Assembly (NCBI GenBank): GCA_010093605.1
Contig: MU004188.1
Span: 1,374,341-1,438,340 of the forward strand
Length of the DNA stretch: 64,000 nt
Reading direction: 5' to 3'
Source: Lophium mytilinum
Lineage: Eukaryota > Ascomycota > Dothideomycetes > Mytilinidiales > Mytilinidiaceae
The notes under the pieces are model-generated. The model was not told the DNA's origin and did not search any database. It was given only the letters and a program-made list of their open reading frames with translations. The translations under genes were made by a program, and so were the position numbers. Shown here piece by piece: positions 1-12,177 of this stretch. Position 1 is the stretch's first letter; every line of letters begins with the position of its first letter.

Positions 1-257
1 CTCACGAGATCAAACAACACCCCTTCTTCCGAGGCGTGCAGTGGGATGGTCTTCGCCGAATCCGCGCTCCGTTCGAGCCAAAGCTGTCATCGAACGTCGA
101 CACGCAGTACTTCCCGATCGACGAGATCGACCAGAACGACAACAGCGCCGCCCTGCGCGCCCAGACCGCGCAGGCTGGTGACGACCTTGCTGCCGAGATG
201 AGCCTTCCCTTCATCGGCTACACGTACAAGCGCTTCGACGCATTCCGGGGTTCTTAG
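1..257 (+). CDS. cot1: NDR-family AGC kinase, COT1/Cbk1/Orb6 type, C-terminal end (5' part outside window)
   Basis: An open frame enters from the left edge and ends at the TAG at 255-257, giving about 84 residues. The first residues, HEIKQHPFFRGVQWDGLR, match the end of an AGC kinase catalytic domain and the start of its tail. The last residues hold the NDR hydrophobic motif FIGYTYKRF (210-236), whose threonine (222-224) is the site that MST/Kic1-type kinases phosphorylate in this family. In fungi these kinases act in the RAM/MOR network, with Mob2, in polarised tip growth and cell separation. The frame is clean and uses GC-rich codons, unlike everything beyond 1.8 kb. The catalytic core is outside the window, so activity cannot be judged. 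The symbol follows Neurospora COT1; other NDR kinases such as DBF2 have different tails. Confidence 0.9.
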   Translation, partial: HEIKQHPFFRGVQWDGLRRIRAPFEPKLSSNVDTQYFPIDEIDQNDNSAALRAQTAQAGDDLAAEMSLPFIGYTYKRFDAFRGS

Positions 258-1267
258 AGCGCTCACGCACCACTTGCATCACCGACCTGGAAAGACTATA
301 ACGAAACGAAGCGGATACACTGTTCGACACGACAAAGAACATGCACTTTATTTTGAGCGGGGAACTTCACGACGGTCTAGCCTTCTCACCATTGCAGGGA
401 ACCCTTTTCAGCTTAAGAGCGATATACAAACTCGTATGGTACGTAATGCCATCCGAGCTACGGGCTTTGCATCTTTTTTTTTGGCTGGCCAAGCATTTTG
501 AAATGGATTCATTCCCCAGCATCCCTTCTTGTTCTGTCTGCCTTCGTTCTCCTGCTGGCCCCTGATTACACCCACACCGTTTTGAAAGCTTCGATTCTCT
601 TGTCCACCGTCCCATCTGATTTCCTCTATTGGCCCCTCCCTCTATTTTCCCATAATTGGCGTACGGATGGCTATAGGCTTCTTTGGCTGGTTAGGCTGTG
701 ATGTGCATGTGGTCCTTGGTGGGGATGGAGGGCGGATGGTACTCTGGAAACGACACGGCAAGTGGATGTTTAGGGGTTTTTTGCGGGCCTGAAATGGAAA
801 GGTGTGGGTTTAGACTTTTAGGCAGCAGGGGCTTGATTTCCGGTGCCAGAGGTCAACTGACAAAGCCATTCGAATATGAACGGGGTCCCTATCTTGATTT
901 TGAGGCTTTTTTTTGTGAAATGTGTTTATTACAATGCAGCTCCTCACTCCTATGCTTATGTGTCTAGCGCTCACAGAAAGTAGTCGCAAGAACCCTCCCT
1001 ACTCAGCCCTCTACTGTATGTATAGGAGAGCAGAACTCCGAGGGCAGAATCTGAATGCCATGCAGTGGGGAATCGCTTGCAAATGAGACGACCGTGAACT
1101 CCTTGCCCATCCCGCCTAAATCCCGTGGGAAATGAACCTCCCTCAGCTCATTCGCATTCCCATCCGTCACCCGTCGTTGCTATGCCCATGCCACTCGCCT
1201 CGTATCGTATCATACCATACCCCATCGCCGCCACTCCATCTCCCTCTTCCTCAACCATCAGCCCCGC
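258..1267. other. Convergent intergenic region, probably the 3' UTRs of the two flanking genes
   Basis: The kinase (+) and the RPB12 gene (-) converge on this stretch of about 1 kb. It has normal, mixed composition with short T-runs (near 473-481 and 908-916) and a TATGTA motif near 1017, as seen in fungal 3' ends. Several open stretches of 67-89 codons exist on both strands, but none has a recognisable motif and they overlap one another, so I treat them as chance. No tRNA or other RNA gene was recognised. Confidence 0.6.
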
Positions 1268-1575
1268 TCACCGCGCCTCAAACTGCACCATCCTGTATAT
1301 CCAAGTCAGCACAGCCCTTAACCCTTTCCATCCCCAATTCACCATCTCGAATTCTCCCATAGGAGAAAGTAGATAGAGTTGCTCGGAACTCACCTGTTCG
1401 TCCGCTGCTTGTACAGCACGCGGTGGCCGCAGCTGCGGCAGCGGATGGGCTCGCCGCGCTTCAGGCTGACGGCGGCGTTGCAGTCGCCGCAGGTGTAGTC
1501 GACGGAGCGGCCTTCGCCGGTTGAGGTGGTTGTGGTTGCGGCGGCCGTGGAGGTGGGGGGGACGTAGCCGGACAT
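1268..1575 (-). CDS. RPB12: RNA polymerases I, II and III shared subunit RPABC4 (RPB12/Rpc10), two exons
   Basis: This is the small zinc-ribbon subunit shared by the three nuclear RNA polymerases, where it helps anchor the RPB3/RPB11 assembly platform. Exon 1 is 1575-1394 and exon 2 is 1292-1268, together 207 nt or 68 residues plus stop, close to the family length of about 60-70. The zinc site is visible as CGDC (Cys29, Cys32) and CRSC (Cys46, Cys49), followed by GHRVLYKQRTNR. Reading straight through 1393 would end the protein at TNR; splicing adds MVQFEAR, the conserved C-terminus of the family (yeast ends LVQFEAR). The start ATG at 1573-1575 sits in a good context (CCAAAATG). The N-terminal 25 residues are Thr/Ala-rich and variable in this family. 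It is the last normal gene before the AT-rich block. Confidence 0.95.
1293..1393 (-). other. Spliceosomal intron in the RPB12 gene (101 bp)
   Basis: On the minus strand the exon 1 end CGAACAG is followed by GTGAGT. The intron ends in TATACAG, with a GCTGAC branch-site candidate shortly before it. Splicing joins a split Arg codon (AG|G) and restores the conserved C-terminal residues. Length and signals fit filamentous ascomycete introns. Confidence 0.92.
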
Positions 1576-1780
1576 TTTGGTTAGGTTTGGGGGGGATGCT
1601 TGAGGTGGGTGTGTGAGAGGTGGGGGAGGTGTTTGGTGAGTTGTTGGAGGTTTGGAGGTTTGGGGAAAGTTGATGTGCTTGAATTTGAAGTTCGAGGTGG
1701 GGTGGCGGGCGGTGAGTGGATTCTTTGGACAAGGGTTGACTGGGTCACGTGGGGAGAGTGGTATAGATAATTTAGGGTTC
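1576..1780 (-). promoter_or_regulatory. RPB12 upstream region with CT/CA-rich leader and a CACGTG box
   Basis: On the coding strand of RPB12 the stretch before the ATG is rich in C, T and A (long runs of G on the + strand, 1592-1700), typical of strongly used fungal promoters. A palindromic CACGTG lies at 1746-1751, about 170 bp upstream of the start codon; it is a bHLH-type site, but its use here is inference. Only about 200 bp separate the ATG from the AT-rich block, so the promoter is short or reaches into it. Confidence 0.4.
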
Positions 1781-1789
1781 AGGTGGGTT

Positions 1790-3537
1790 TATAATTAGCT
1801 ACACTCTATAATTATATAAAAGACCCTATTTTACTAAGTATATAACTTTATATTAGTATAGTATTAAATATTAAAAGAAATACTAAGTTAATTAATTAAT
1901 CTAGATAGAGGGGGAATAGAGCTATCTATATATTTAACTTTAAGCCTAATTTCTCTTATATTAGAATACTAGTTAGTCTAAGCTAACTACTTTTAATACT
2001 TCTATATAATAATATAAGAGAATATAAAGGTATCTAGATATAGCTAAAAAGCTTCTATAAATAAAAAACTCTATTTTATATCTCTATCTATCTAGTAATT
2101 CCCTTTAATAGTATAGTATATAGCTAGCTATATTACTTTCTTTTATAATATATTTATTTTCTAATAATATATCTTCTTTTCTATAGAAAGATCTATATTC
2201 TTATCTTTAGCCTCTTAAATAACTACTTTCTTTATTTTATTTTAAGCCTTCTAATATATAGTTTAGAATTTATATCTAGATTTAAATAGTATAGAGAAGA
2301 TTAGCTTAATAGAATTCTTTTTAACTTCTAGGTACTTATAGTAATAGAAAAACTCTATATTCTTTATAGTCTAGAATACCTAGTAGAATTCTATAAAAGA
2401 GTTAAAAGAAATAGAAATAGAATTATTAGTATTATTAAGTATATATTTATAAGGATAAATATAGAAGAAAACTAGAATAAAAGATTAATATTTTCTTCTC
2501 TTTTAAGTCCCCTTAATTTTAGTATAGAGAATATATATAGGCCTTACTATTTTCTTAAAAACTAGAGATATATATTTTTTTAAGCTAAAAGTAAAGATTT
2601 AAAAAGAATTAACTAAGTAGAAGAAGATAGTTTAGGTTTTAATACTAATATATCTAGTATAGAGAGGAAAATCTAGATAATAAGAACTAAAAGAAGGTAG
2701 AGAAGGTAGAGAAGAACTAGAAGTAGAGAAAGGTATAAAAGTAGAAAAGATAGTAGAAGAAAAGTAAAAAGAAGCCCTAAAAAGAAATAGAGAAGAAAAG
2801 AAAAAAAATAAAACTTTAGAAATAATAATAGAAGATAGATTAGATTAAACTAGAACTAGAGTAGAAATCTTATCTTTAAAACTAGATTTCTTAGAAAGTT
2901 CTTATACTTCTTTTCTTTTAAAAGTATTAGATCTAGTTTTAATCTTAGAAGAATTTAAGAAAAGAGTAGCTTTCTAAGAAAATAGAGCTTTAGATAATCT
3001 AGAAGTATTATAAGGTTTATATTATACCTATTTTCTATTACTATAGGCCTAGAGATAGTTAAGAAGACTTTAATTATAGTTAGAAGTAGGCTTATAATTA
3101 GGTAAAATATTAAAAGGGAAAAAAAAAAGCTAGTACTAGAGGAGTTAATATAGCTATAGTAAAGAAGGTAGAAATAATTAGTATAGCTAGAGAGTTATCT
3201 AGAAGATCTAGAAGGCTATTAGAAATAGTAGAGCTTAGAGAAGTAGATAATAGTAGGGGAAAATTATCTAAAGTAGGCTAAGAAGAGAAGTAAAGAAACT
3301 CTTAAAAAGTCTATATTAAAGAGCTTAGTAGTATTAATATTTTAGTATACTTTTTATTAAAATTAGTTAAGAATTAAAAGAGTTATAATTTTTTAAAAGT
3401 TAGAAAAATTTAACTTAGTAGTTTTAGATACTAAATTTAGATTCTAGTATAACTTTAAGAATTTAGAGAAGTAGAAATTTTTAAGTAGTAGAAGTTCTAA
3501 TATACCTAGTACTTAGTTATTAATAGGTAGTATCTTA
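1790..3537. other. Unassigned RIP-altered repeat remnant
   Basis: This block lies between the gene region and element I and has RIP-like composition. I see no paired terminal repeats and cannot name its family. From about 2600 to 3300 the + strand is strongly purine-rich (repeated GAA, AGA and GTAGAAGA words), as a Lys/Glu-rich coiled-coil coding segment would be. A G-run (AGAGGGGGAA) near 1906-1915 resembles a polypurine tract. By position it adjoins the 3' side of the Copia element, because element I is inserted at 3538-3542 with a matching TSD at 12178-12182. It may therefore hold the Copia 3' LTR plus older DNA, or a different element. Confidence 0.5.
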
Positions 3538-3542
3538 GTATA

Positions 3543-3746
3543 TATTATAGGTAGTAAAGTATAGAGGTATATAGAATAAGAAGTAGAATTATATTATAAG
3601 ATATACTATAAGAAGCTAGAGTATAAGGCTGCTTGCAATTTTATCTAGAAATACGCCGGTAGCGGAATAATAATATTTCTAGCAAGTATATAACTATTAG
3701 GCACGTGCTAGGTTTATAGCTAGAAAAGAGGCCTAGATCTATTATA
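3543..3746 (-). repeat. 3' LTR of element I
   Basis: This 204-bp repeat starts TATTATAG and ends CTATTATA (ancestral TG..CA form by inference). It is near-identical to 11974-12177 and includes the palindrome GCACGTGC. The C-run just to the right is the polypurine tract read on the other strand, which fixes the element orientation as minus. Confidence 0.9.
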
Positions 3747-3914
3747 CTACCCCCCCTCTTTAAGAAAAAGAGAAACCCCTTCTTTAAATAAAAACTATAT
3801 AAACTATAAAGCTATAGGGCTATAGTAAGTATATAGAAGGCTGCGGAACCGTAGTAAGTATATAGTAGGCTGCGGGGCCGTAGTAAGTATATAGGTAGAG
3901 GCTAAGATAGAAAT

Positions 3915-4022
3915 AACTAATTATAATAGAAGAACTAATTATAATAGAAGAACTAATTATAATAGAAGAACTAATTATAATAGAAGGACTAATTATAATA
4001 GAAGAACTAATTATAATAGAAG
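3915..4022 (-). repeat. 18-bp tandem repeat, six copies, in the 3' untranslated part of element I
   Basis: Six consecutive units of AACTAATTATAATAGAAG, with one unit starting GAC, lie between the 3' LTR and the end of pol. A diverged version sits at the same place in element III (about 31090-31165), so the array is a family trait. Confidence 0.85.
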
Positions 4023-7000
4023 AACTATTTTTTAAGGTTATAGAATTAGAATATTAGTAAGTATCTACCTATATATTAGTAGCCCTATAACCTTAATATA
4101 CTTAGCAGGAGTCTAGTATATACTATACTATAACCTATAATTATAGATAAATCTAAAGTCTTATAGCAGCGTGCTTATAGCGTTACTAGGTAATAACCTC
4201 CTCTAATAACTTAGTAGAAACTATATAGTAGAGAATCTAACTAAAGTAAAGAGTTTAGTCTTACTTTAATTAGCTAGCTAACCTTATAGCTTACGTTATA
4301 ATCTTTAAGCTATTAACTTTAACTAATTCTAGCCTTAGAGCTATAAATCGCGTAGCTAGTTACTTAGGCGTATTATTTAAGTCTAGATTCTTATTATAGC
4401 GCTATTCTTCTAGTAGTTTTAGAAAGTCTTTATAGGGCCTATTCTTATATAGATATAGTTAATAGAACTTCTAGACTAGCTTTCGCGCGCCTATAAATAT
4501 AGCCTAGTTTTTCTAGTTCCCTAGCTCTATATAGCTAGTCTGCTAGGGCTTATACTATAGTTCTTAATAATATTCTCTATAATACTATTTACTAGTAATA
4601 ATCTTATTAATAGAGTACTCTATTTATTTCTCTTCTTTATTATTAATAATAATAACTAGCGGTAGCTTAGGCTATTATTATTCTAGAACTAGAACTAAGT
4701 TATTAAGGTAGAGTAGGTATAGAGAGAATATAGACTATATATACTAATTAAGAAGGTCTTATAGAAGCTTTAGCTTATATACTACGCTATAATTAATAAC
4801 TACCTTAATTTAGTATAGTCTAATATTCTTATAATCTAGTAACTTATTTTTATATTCTATCTTAATATTTCTAGCATTAAGCTATACCTAATTATTTACT
4901 TTTATTAATAGCGGGGGGTTTCTATATTAATTTATAAACTCTACCTACTTATTCTTTATCTAGATTATCTATTACTGTCCCTCTACTAGCACTTCCTAAA
5001 GATGCGTAATATATTAATCGGCCAGTATAAGATTAACGCGCGTATAATAGGCTAGGCCTTATTCTAATAGAGCTAGTAGTTTAATACCTTATTACAGGTA
5101 GAAACTATAATTAAAAAAGAATAGGGAGAAGCCCGTTAAGGCGTTAACTATATTGTTCGCGATAAATTTACTAATAGAAAGTTAGTTAACCTAATTATTC
5201 TACTAGTAGTTAATAAAAAGCCTAAGAAAAGCTTTTATAAATAAGTTTACGTTCTCTATCTATCTATCTATTTTAGAGTAATAGGCTATTAATAACTTTA
5301 GGTTAACGCCTAAGCGTATATAAACCCTTTACTAGAAATTAGAGGTAAAATTAGTACCTTAATTACTAATAATTTATTATAGTAGACTATAGAGGTAGAA
5401 GATCTTATAGATAAACGCGTTAGTAATATCTTTTACTATTATGCCTACTATTAGAATATAGTATTATTACTTAGATATATAATTAATTATAACTAGAATA
5501 GATATATATTTAATACTATTTCTTATATAGGGAGAAAGATCTATAATAAAGTTAAATATAATATTAGTCTAGCGGTGTTCTTCTATAGAAAGACTATATA
5601 GTAGTTCTTACTTCTTACTTCTAGAGGCTTTAGCTTAATAATAGCCGTGGCAGGCTTTTATAAATTACTTAATAGAATCTATTATCTTTAGCTAGAAATA
5701 GTACCTCTAGAGGAGCTTATACGTGCTATATTTACCTAGATAGCTGCTAGCTAGTATAATATAGGTAATCTATATTAATTATAATTATAGGGCTGCATAG
5801 TCTAGTATAAATAATTAACTATAATAGTATAACCTTATATTAGCTTCCTTACTAATAACTTTAAACGCGCCTAGGTTAAGGTTTCTAACAACTTATTATA
5901 GTACTATAGGAATAGTACGCGCTCTATTCTATATAAGTACTATTAGCGCGTATATAGTAGAATCTATTAGCTCCTCTAGTTCTAGCGGGACGTAATAAGC
6001 GTTACTAATTAGATTGCTAAGTATCTATTCTAGCTCCTTATTAGAATCGGGTTAGTTAGGTTAATTTACTAGAAGGGCGCTATCTTATATAATAGCTAGT
6101 ATAAGCTAAAAGAAGCTAATATATAAGCTTGCGGCTAGTAATAGGTTAAGTATAAGATAATAAGGTAATTCTTTAAATAATAAGCTTAGATAAGAGTTAG
6201 CTATCGGGCCACTTATTATATAGCTTATTTATTTAGTTTTAGTATTATCTATATTATCTACCTAGAGTTTAGCGTTAGTAATAGATAGTATAACGCTAGG
6301 GGCGAGGTAATAGCTTTTAAGTATTATCTAATGTTAAAATTAGTTCTATAGATTGTTAGGTCCTTAGAATAGGTTCTAGGAATATCTAGTAAGGCTATTT
6401 AGTTTAATGCTAAATACTCTAGGTTAATATATAATTTTAAAATTAAAGCCTATAAGAAATTCCGCCTATTAGGCCTAATATCTATTAAGTTACTTTATAG
6501 TTATAAACTATTCTAGATTTTAGTAATCTATAAGGATTTCTATAGAGTCTTTAGAATTAGTACTAGCTAGTTTAGGTCTCTACTATTTAAAAGCTTTAAT
6601 AATTACTAGAAGCTTCTTATTATATATCTTATAGTTTATTTCTTATAGTAATATCTTTATTAAAAAGAAAGCTATAGAATATAGAAGGCCGTCCTCTTCT
6701 ATTTATAATATAACGCCGGCTATAATATAGTTAGAAGCGTCTATCTTAATATAGACCTTTTTACCGTATTAAAAGTAAGCGAGTATAAGTACTAAAGTAA
6801 ATGCTGCTTTAAGGGTTCTAAAGGCTATCTCGCAATTATTATTCTAGTAGAACCTAGGCTAAGATTTACCTTTCTTATTCTTTTTTAACGTATTATTGCT
6901 AGTTATATGCATTATTAAGGTTAGTAGATATATAATTCTAGAGAATCCGTATATAAAATAGTAATAGAAGTTAGCTAGGCTAAGAAACGCCTATATATCT

Positions 7001-10000
7001 TTAATATAGGTTGGGGTTTACTAGCTTATAATTACTTTAACTTTATCTAGGTCTATGTAAATTCCTTTAGTAGTAATAATAAGGCCTAGGTACTTAACCT
7101 ATTTAACGCTAAATTCGGATTTACTAATATTAGCCTGCAAGCCGTATTTATATAGTTATTAGAGAACCTTCTTAATATACTTTTAGTGCTTCTTCTTATC
7201 TATAGAGTATATAAAGATATTATTAAGGTATATAGAATAGAAATTATCTAGGTAATTATATAGGGCGTTATTAATATAGCCCTAAAATATTACTAGTTCT
7301 CTAGTTAACCTAAATAGGAGGACCTTTAATTTAAACGCACTATAGCGTGTAGTAAATCCTATAAAACGTTTATCCTCTAGTCTTATTCTAATTCTATTAA
7401 AAGTACTAATAATATCTAGCTTAGTAAACTATTTAGCATAACTAAGCTAGTTTATAGTTTCTTATATTAGTAGAATTAGGTATTATAATTTAACTATAAG
7501 AGTATTTACGGCTTAGTAGTTAATATAGAATTATACACCGCCGCCCAGTTTCCTAATAAGAAGGATTAGTAATAAGACATTAAATTGGGCGGGTTTAATA
7601 AAGCCTTTTATAAGATTATTATCTATCTATTTTTTAATAACTTGTAGCTCTCCTTTTAACATTAAATAAGGCCGGGCCCGTAAAAGCTTCTTCTCTACGC
7701 CTAGAAGTAGATAAATCTTATAATCTACGCCAGGTTAATTTAGTAGAAGAGTATTTACATTAGTTTAATTAAATATATTAATATATAGGTAATATTCTTT
7801 TAGAAGCTTATAGAGGATTTTATTCTTTATTATATATATCTTAGCGCGGAGGAATTTATTAATATTAGTTATTATAATAGCGTTAACACGTTCTAGAACG
7901 TTAGTGCCTTATTAGATAATAAGCACCTAGATACTATTATTATAGATAAGGATATTATAATTATTATCTATTTCTTATAGAATGTGCAGCGGAAGTTCTT
8001 TTATATTCTATTCTTTCTTTATATACGCATAAGTTAGGCCGGCGGATATATAATACGTATTATATTATATATCTATACTTATTAGATATACTATTTTTAG
8101 CCTATATAAGGGGCTTTAAGTTATTATAGTACTCTATATTATATAGTAATAATAATAGTATAGTTTAAAGAAATTAAGACGCCTCTTATACTAATTAATT
8201 GCGGGGTTATACTTCTTAAGCTATTTATATCTAAGAATTAGAAATATAGAGCCGAGCTCTATAATAAAGGCCTCTATTTATTTAGCGTAATTATTAAGTT
8301 AGAAGTATATAAGGGCAGTATAGGTAATCTTCTTAGTAATAGCGCCTCCGTTAGCTAATTTAAGCGTGCGCGCGCGGAGTAAGGGGATAAGGGATAAATT
8401 ATAGATATACGTATAAGTAGTATTAATAAAATTATATATAGCTCTACTATTAATAAGTAAAAGAGTAGGTATAGTAGAAATAGGCTTACTATTTCTATAT
8501 ATCTAGACTTTTCTAAGTAGCTTTAGATAGTACTTATCTTATAGAGTAACGTCCGTCTAAATTAAGGCTTTACTAATTTTAAGAGTGTCTAGAGATTCTA
8601 GCCTAAGTCTATCTAGTTTATTAATTATGCCTACTATTTCTTTATATATTAACTATATAACTAGTATTAAGTTAGTACTACTTACTATAGGCCTTAAGTT
8701 GCAGCTATAACCTAGGGCTAGGCATTTTCCTATCTATAGCTATATTCTTGCTAGGTAGTAGAGTTTATAGCATAAATAGCTAGGGTACTAAATTAAATAG
8801 TACGCGGTAGAGCAGGGCGCTAAGCTACTAGCTAAGCTATAGAGTAATTAGGGTTATTCTTTTTATAACTAGGTATATAGTAGTAGTAGTAGGTACTATT
8901 AGCTCTTAATATAGCGCGCTTAGTATTAGTTATAACGCCTAAAGGTTTCTAGCTATTTAGAATATTAACTAGAGCCTATAGCTAACCTATATATAAATTA
9001 GTATTATTAACGCCTGCGGCTATAATAGCGAGCGGTTAGTTAGATTAAGAAGCTTAAGTATATAGGTATAGGCCGCGCTATAATTAATAACCTCTATAGT
9101 TATTATAGCTTCCGCGGAATCTACTATATCTACTACGCTAGCCTCTATAGATAGTTAGATTAGCGCAGTGTACTATATAGATATAGATTAATATATTATT
9201 ATTACGTTAATAATAGTATATAGCTACTACTATATCTATAGTTCTAGTAAATAGTTTTTCTATTATAGCGCCCTTATTAACCTAGATAAGTCCTTACTCC
9301 TAAATTATAGTTATTATATTATTCTTATTCTACTTTAGTATTATATTAGCTTACTCTATAATATAACTCTAGAAGTTATTAATTAACTTATTCTATTTCT
9401 AGAATATAGTGTAAATCTTATTCTAGGCCGTATTTTCTATATTAGGGTTAAGGAATTAATTATCTAGAAAGGCCTAGGCATCTACTAAGGTAATAAGCTT
9501 ATTCTTAGATATCTATTTAGATATTATAAATTATCCTACTACTAAGTTAAGCTTAATTCGGGAGATTATATATCTAAGCTATAGATAGTTATTTTAAAAC
9601 TTATAGCCGCCTCTAGAAATCTTAAGTATAATATAAGCCTTCTAGCTAGAATACTATACTTTATTGCCGGTAAATTCTAGGGCGTCCGCGATATAGTTAC
9701 GCGTGTACGATCTTAAGCGCGAGTGCAAGTAGTAGCACTTAGAGTAGTATTAATCTTAACTAGAACTATAGTAGTTATTATCTAAATTAGATAAGCTAGT
9801 AGAGCTATTAGAGCTACTAGAGTTATTATTATTATATTACTTATTCTAATAAGATTTCTTAGATTATTTCTTGCGCTTGCGCGGGTTCTTATTATAGTTA
9901 TAGCTATTATTACTAAATAGAGGTAGTGCAGCGGGAAAGAAGCTATTAATAGTATTAGGCTAGGCAAGCTTTTATAAAGTTATAGCTATAGTCTTAACTA

Positions 10001-11559
10001 GTATAGCCTATTATTTAGGGGTAGACGCTATAGTATTAGTAGTAATTATCTAGCGTTAAAGCCTTATAGCTTTCTTTTCTATCTTTATAGCTTCTTTTTT
10101 AAGCTTTATTACCTTACTTACTTAAAGTTTATAAGCTATTTTAGCCTTATAGTAGTTATCTTTATATATAGTAAGGTTCTTAACCTATTACTTAGCTTAT
10201 TCTATAGCCTTTTAGAGCTTCCCTTTAGTTTTCTCTAGCTTATACTTAAGCTTCTTATTCTTTATTAAGAGGTGGAGGAGTTTATTAGCTTTACTAGCGA
10301 GTTTAGTCTTCTACGCAGCTACCTTATCTTTATAGACTTATACTTATTTACTAGTAGAGGCTCTAGTAAGCTTATTAAATTTACTCTTAGCCTCTATAAG
10401 TTTCTTCTAGAGTTTCTCTACCTATTCTAAGAGTTTCTAGACCTTATCCTTCTTATCTTTAGCGGCGTCCTCTTATTTCTTTATAATATTATACTTAAGA
10501 TTAACTTTAATCTATAGTGCGCGGTAGCGCTCCTTAGTATCTTTATATATAATCTCTTTACGCTAGGCTTATATCTTATATTCTTAAAGAATCTAGAACT
10601 ACTTTATAGAATTAGCCTTAATAAGCGTAAGGTATATATTAGTATTATTAATCTAGATAAGGCTAAGTTACTTATTCTTACTAATAGTAGAATAGTTAAT
10701 AAATATAGAGTCTTTAATAAAATTGCCCGGGGTCTATACTATAAGGCGCGATAGAGTTTTACTAACTTATTTCTTTTCTAGGGTATTAATAGCTTTTAAG
10801 AAAGGCCCGTTAATATTCTTAATCTTATTATTATTATTATTAAGGGGGACCTGCTAGCTTTATTCTATAGTAGCTAATATAAATTAAGTATTAACTAGGG
10901 TATTAGGATCTTAAGTAAACTATTTAGGTTTATCCCCTTAGAACTAGTACTTACGCTTAAGGCGGGCTTGCAATAGAGAAGCTAATATAGCTAGGTTATT
11001 ACTAGAGAATAAGGTAGAATTATTATTAGAGTCTAGTTTAGATTTAATAAAGAGGGGGTTCTTAGCAGTGCTTATAGTAGAGTAGTAGGCTAGTAGAAGA
11101 AAGTAGTAGCTATAACGCGCAACCCGTATATTACGCGGAATAATAGAGGAATTATTAACCTATAGATTGCGCTAGTAATTAATAGCTATATAGAATAGTA
11201 TAGAAGTAGATTTCTTATAGCTTTATAGAAGGGGTTATAGATAGAAGGTAAGTAAGAAAGTAAGAGAAAGAAAGAGAGTAAGAGCGGCTAGTTAAAATAG
11301 CTACGTAGCCGGTTCTAGGTCTTAAGTTAGGTTAGCGTATAGTAAATAATATAGAGAAGTCTACGCAGCCTATTAGGTTTATATAATATAAAGAAAAGGG
11401 TATTTATATAGTAAGTATATAATAGCCTATAGTAAAACTGCATAATATAGAGAGTTTATAATAGCCTATAGTAAGGCTATTTAAAGCTGGAATTTAAATA
11501 GCTACTTATTTTTTAGTAATTCTAAGTAAATTTATAGGTTTATTTAAATGCGCCTATAG

Positions 11560-11820
11560 GCGTATAACTAAGTAGACCTGCAGGCTATATACTAAGTAAA
11601 TTAACTAAGCTAACCTGCAGGCTATAGACTAAGCTAATCTATAGGCTGTAGACTAAGCTAATCTATAGGCTATAGACTAGGCGTTTTAACTAGGCTAACC
11701 TATAGGCTAATTAATAAGTAGCCTATAGGCTTATTAACTAAGCGGCCCGTAGGCTATTTTAACTAAGCGGCCCGCAGGCTATTTTAACTAAGCGGCCCGT
11801 AGGCTAGTAGTAAGACCTTA
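11560..11820 (-). repeat. Imperfect tandem array in the 5' leader of element I
   Basis: About eight degenerate units built on AACTAAGC..CC(G/T)(C/A)AGGCTAT follow one another between the 5' LTR and gag. The best-preserved are three copies near 11735-11815 of about 30 bp. The matching leader of element III (about 38530-38665) has the same theme. Function is unknown. Confidence 0.75.
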
Positions 11821-11973
11821 AAGAAATTAGTGCCCGTAGGCTATATAACTAAGCTAAGAGGCTATACTACTAAAGTAATAGTATTAAGGCTACTAGTAGT
11901 ATAGTCTAGCGTAACTTTATAATAAGTAATTAAAGCTATAGAAAAGAAAGTTATATATTTAGGTAGTATATAG

Positions 11974-12177
11974 TATTATAGATAGTAAGGTATAGAGGTA
12001 TATAGAATAAAAAGTAGAATTATATTATAAGATATACTATAAGAAGCTAGAGTATAAGACTACTTGCAATTCTATCTAGAGATACGCCGGTAGTAGAATA
12101 ATAATATTTCTAGCGAGCATATAACTATTAGGCACGTGCTAGGTTTATAGCTAGAAAAGAGGCCTAGATCTATTATA
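11974..12177 (-). repeat. 5' LTR of element I
   Basis: Partner of 3543-3746, of equal length (204 bp), with the same ends and the same internal GCACGTGC. The TSD GTATA follows at 12178-12182. Confidence 0.9.

Larger units (their letters stand above)
3543..12177 (-). mobile_element. Element I: Ty3/Gypsy LTR retrotransposon fossil (family A)
   Basis: This is a full-length but thoroughly broken Gypsy element of about 8.6 kb on the minus strand. LTRs lie at 3543-3746 and 11974-12177, flanked by a perfect 5-bp TSD, GTATA, at 3538-3542 and 12178-12182. The polypurine tract lies just inside the low-coordinate LTR (3747-3780). In minus-strand order I see a tandem-repeat leader (about 11300-11970), a gag-like part with a zinc-knuckle-like stretch near 9690-9770, a protease region, reverse transcriptase with the YxDD box near 7205-7240, RNase H, then integrase down to about 4400. 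Breaks are too dense to count. RIP makes LTR divergence useless for dating; it is younger than the Copia/unassigned DNA it sits in. Confidence 0.88.

Noticed and set aside
274-967. Small open stretches of 67-89 codons between the two host genes
   Set aside because: They overlap each other on both strands, have no recognisable motif, and lie where two convergent 3' UTRs are expected.
1125-1376. Open stretches on + over the RPB12 3' end and intron
   Set aside because: Low-complexity Pro/Ser/His shadows of the real minus-strand gene and its C-rich flank.
9782-9967. Open stretch of 61 codons inside element I
   Set aside because: Ile/Leu-rich product of AT-rich sequence within a dead retroelement; no domain.
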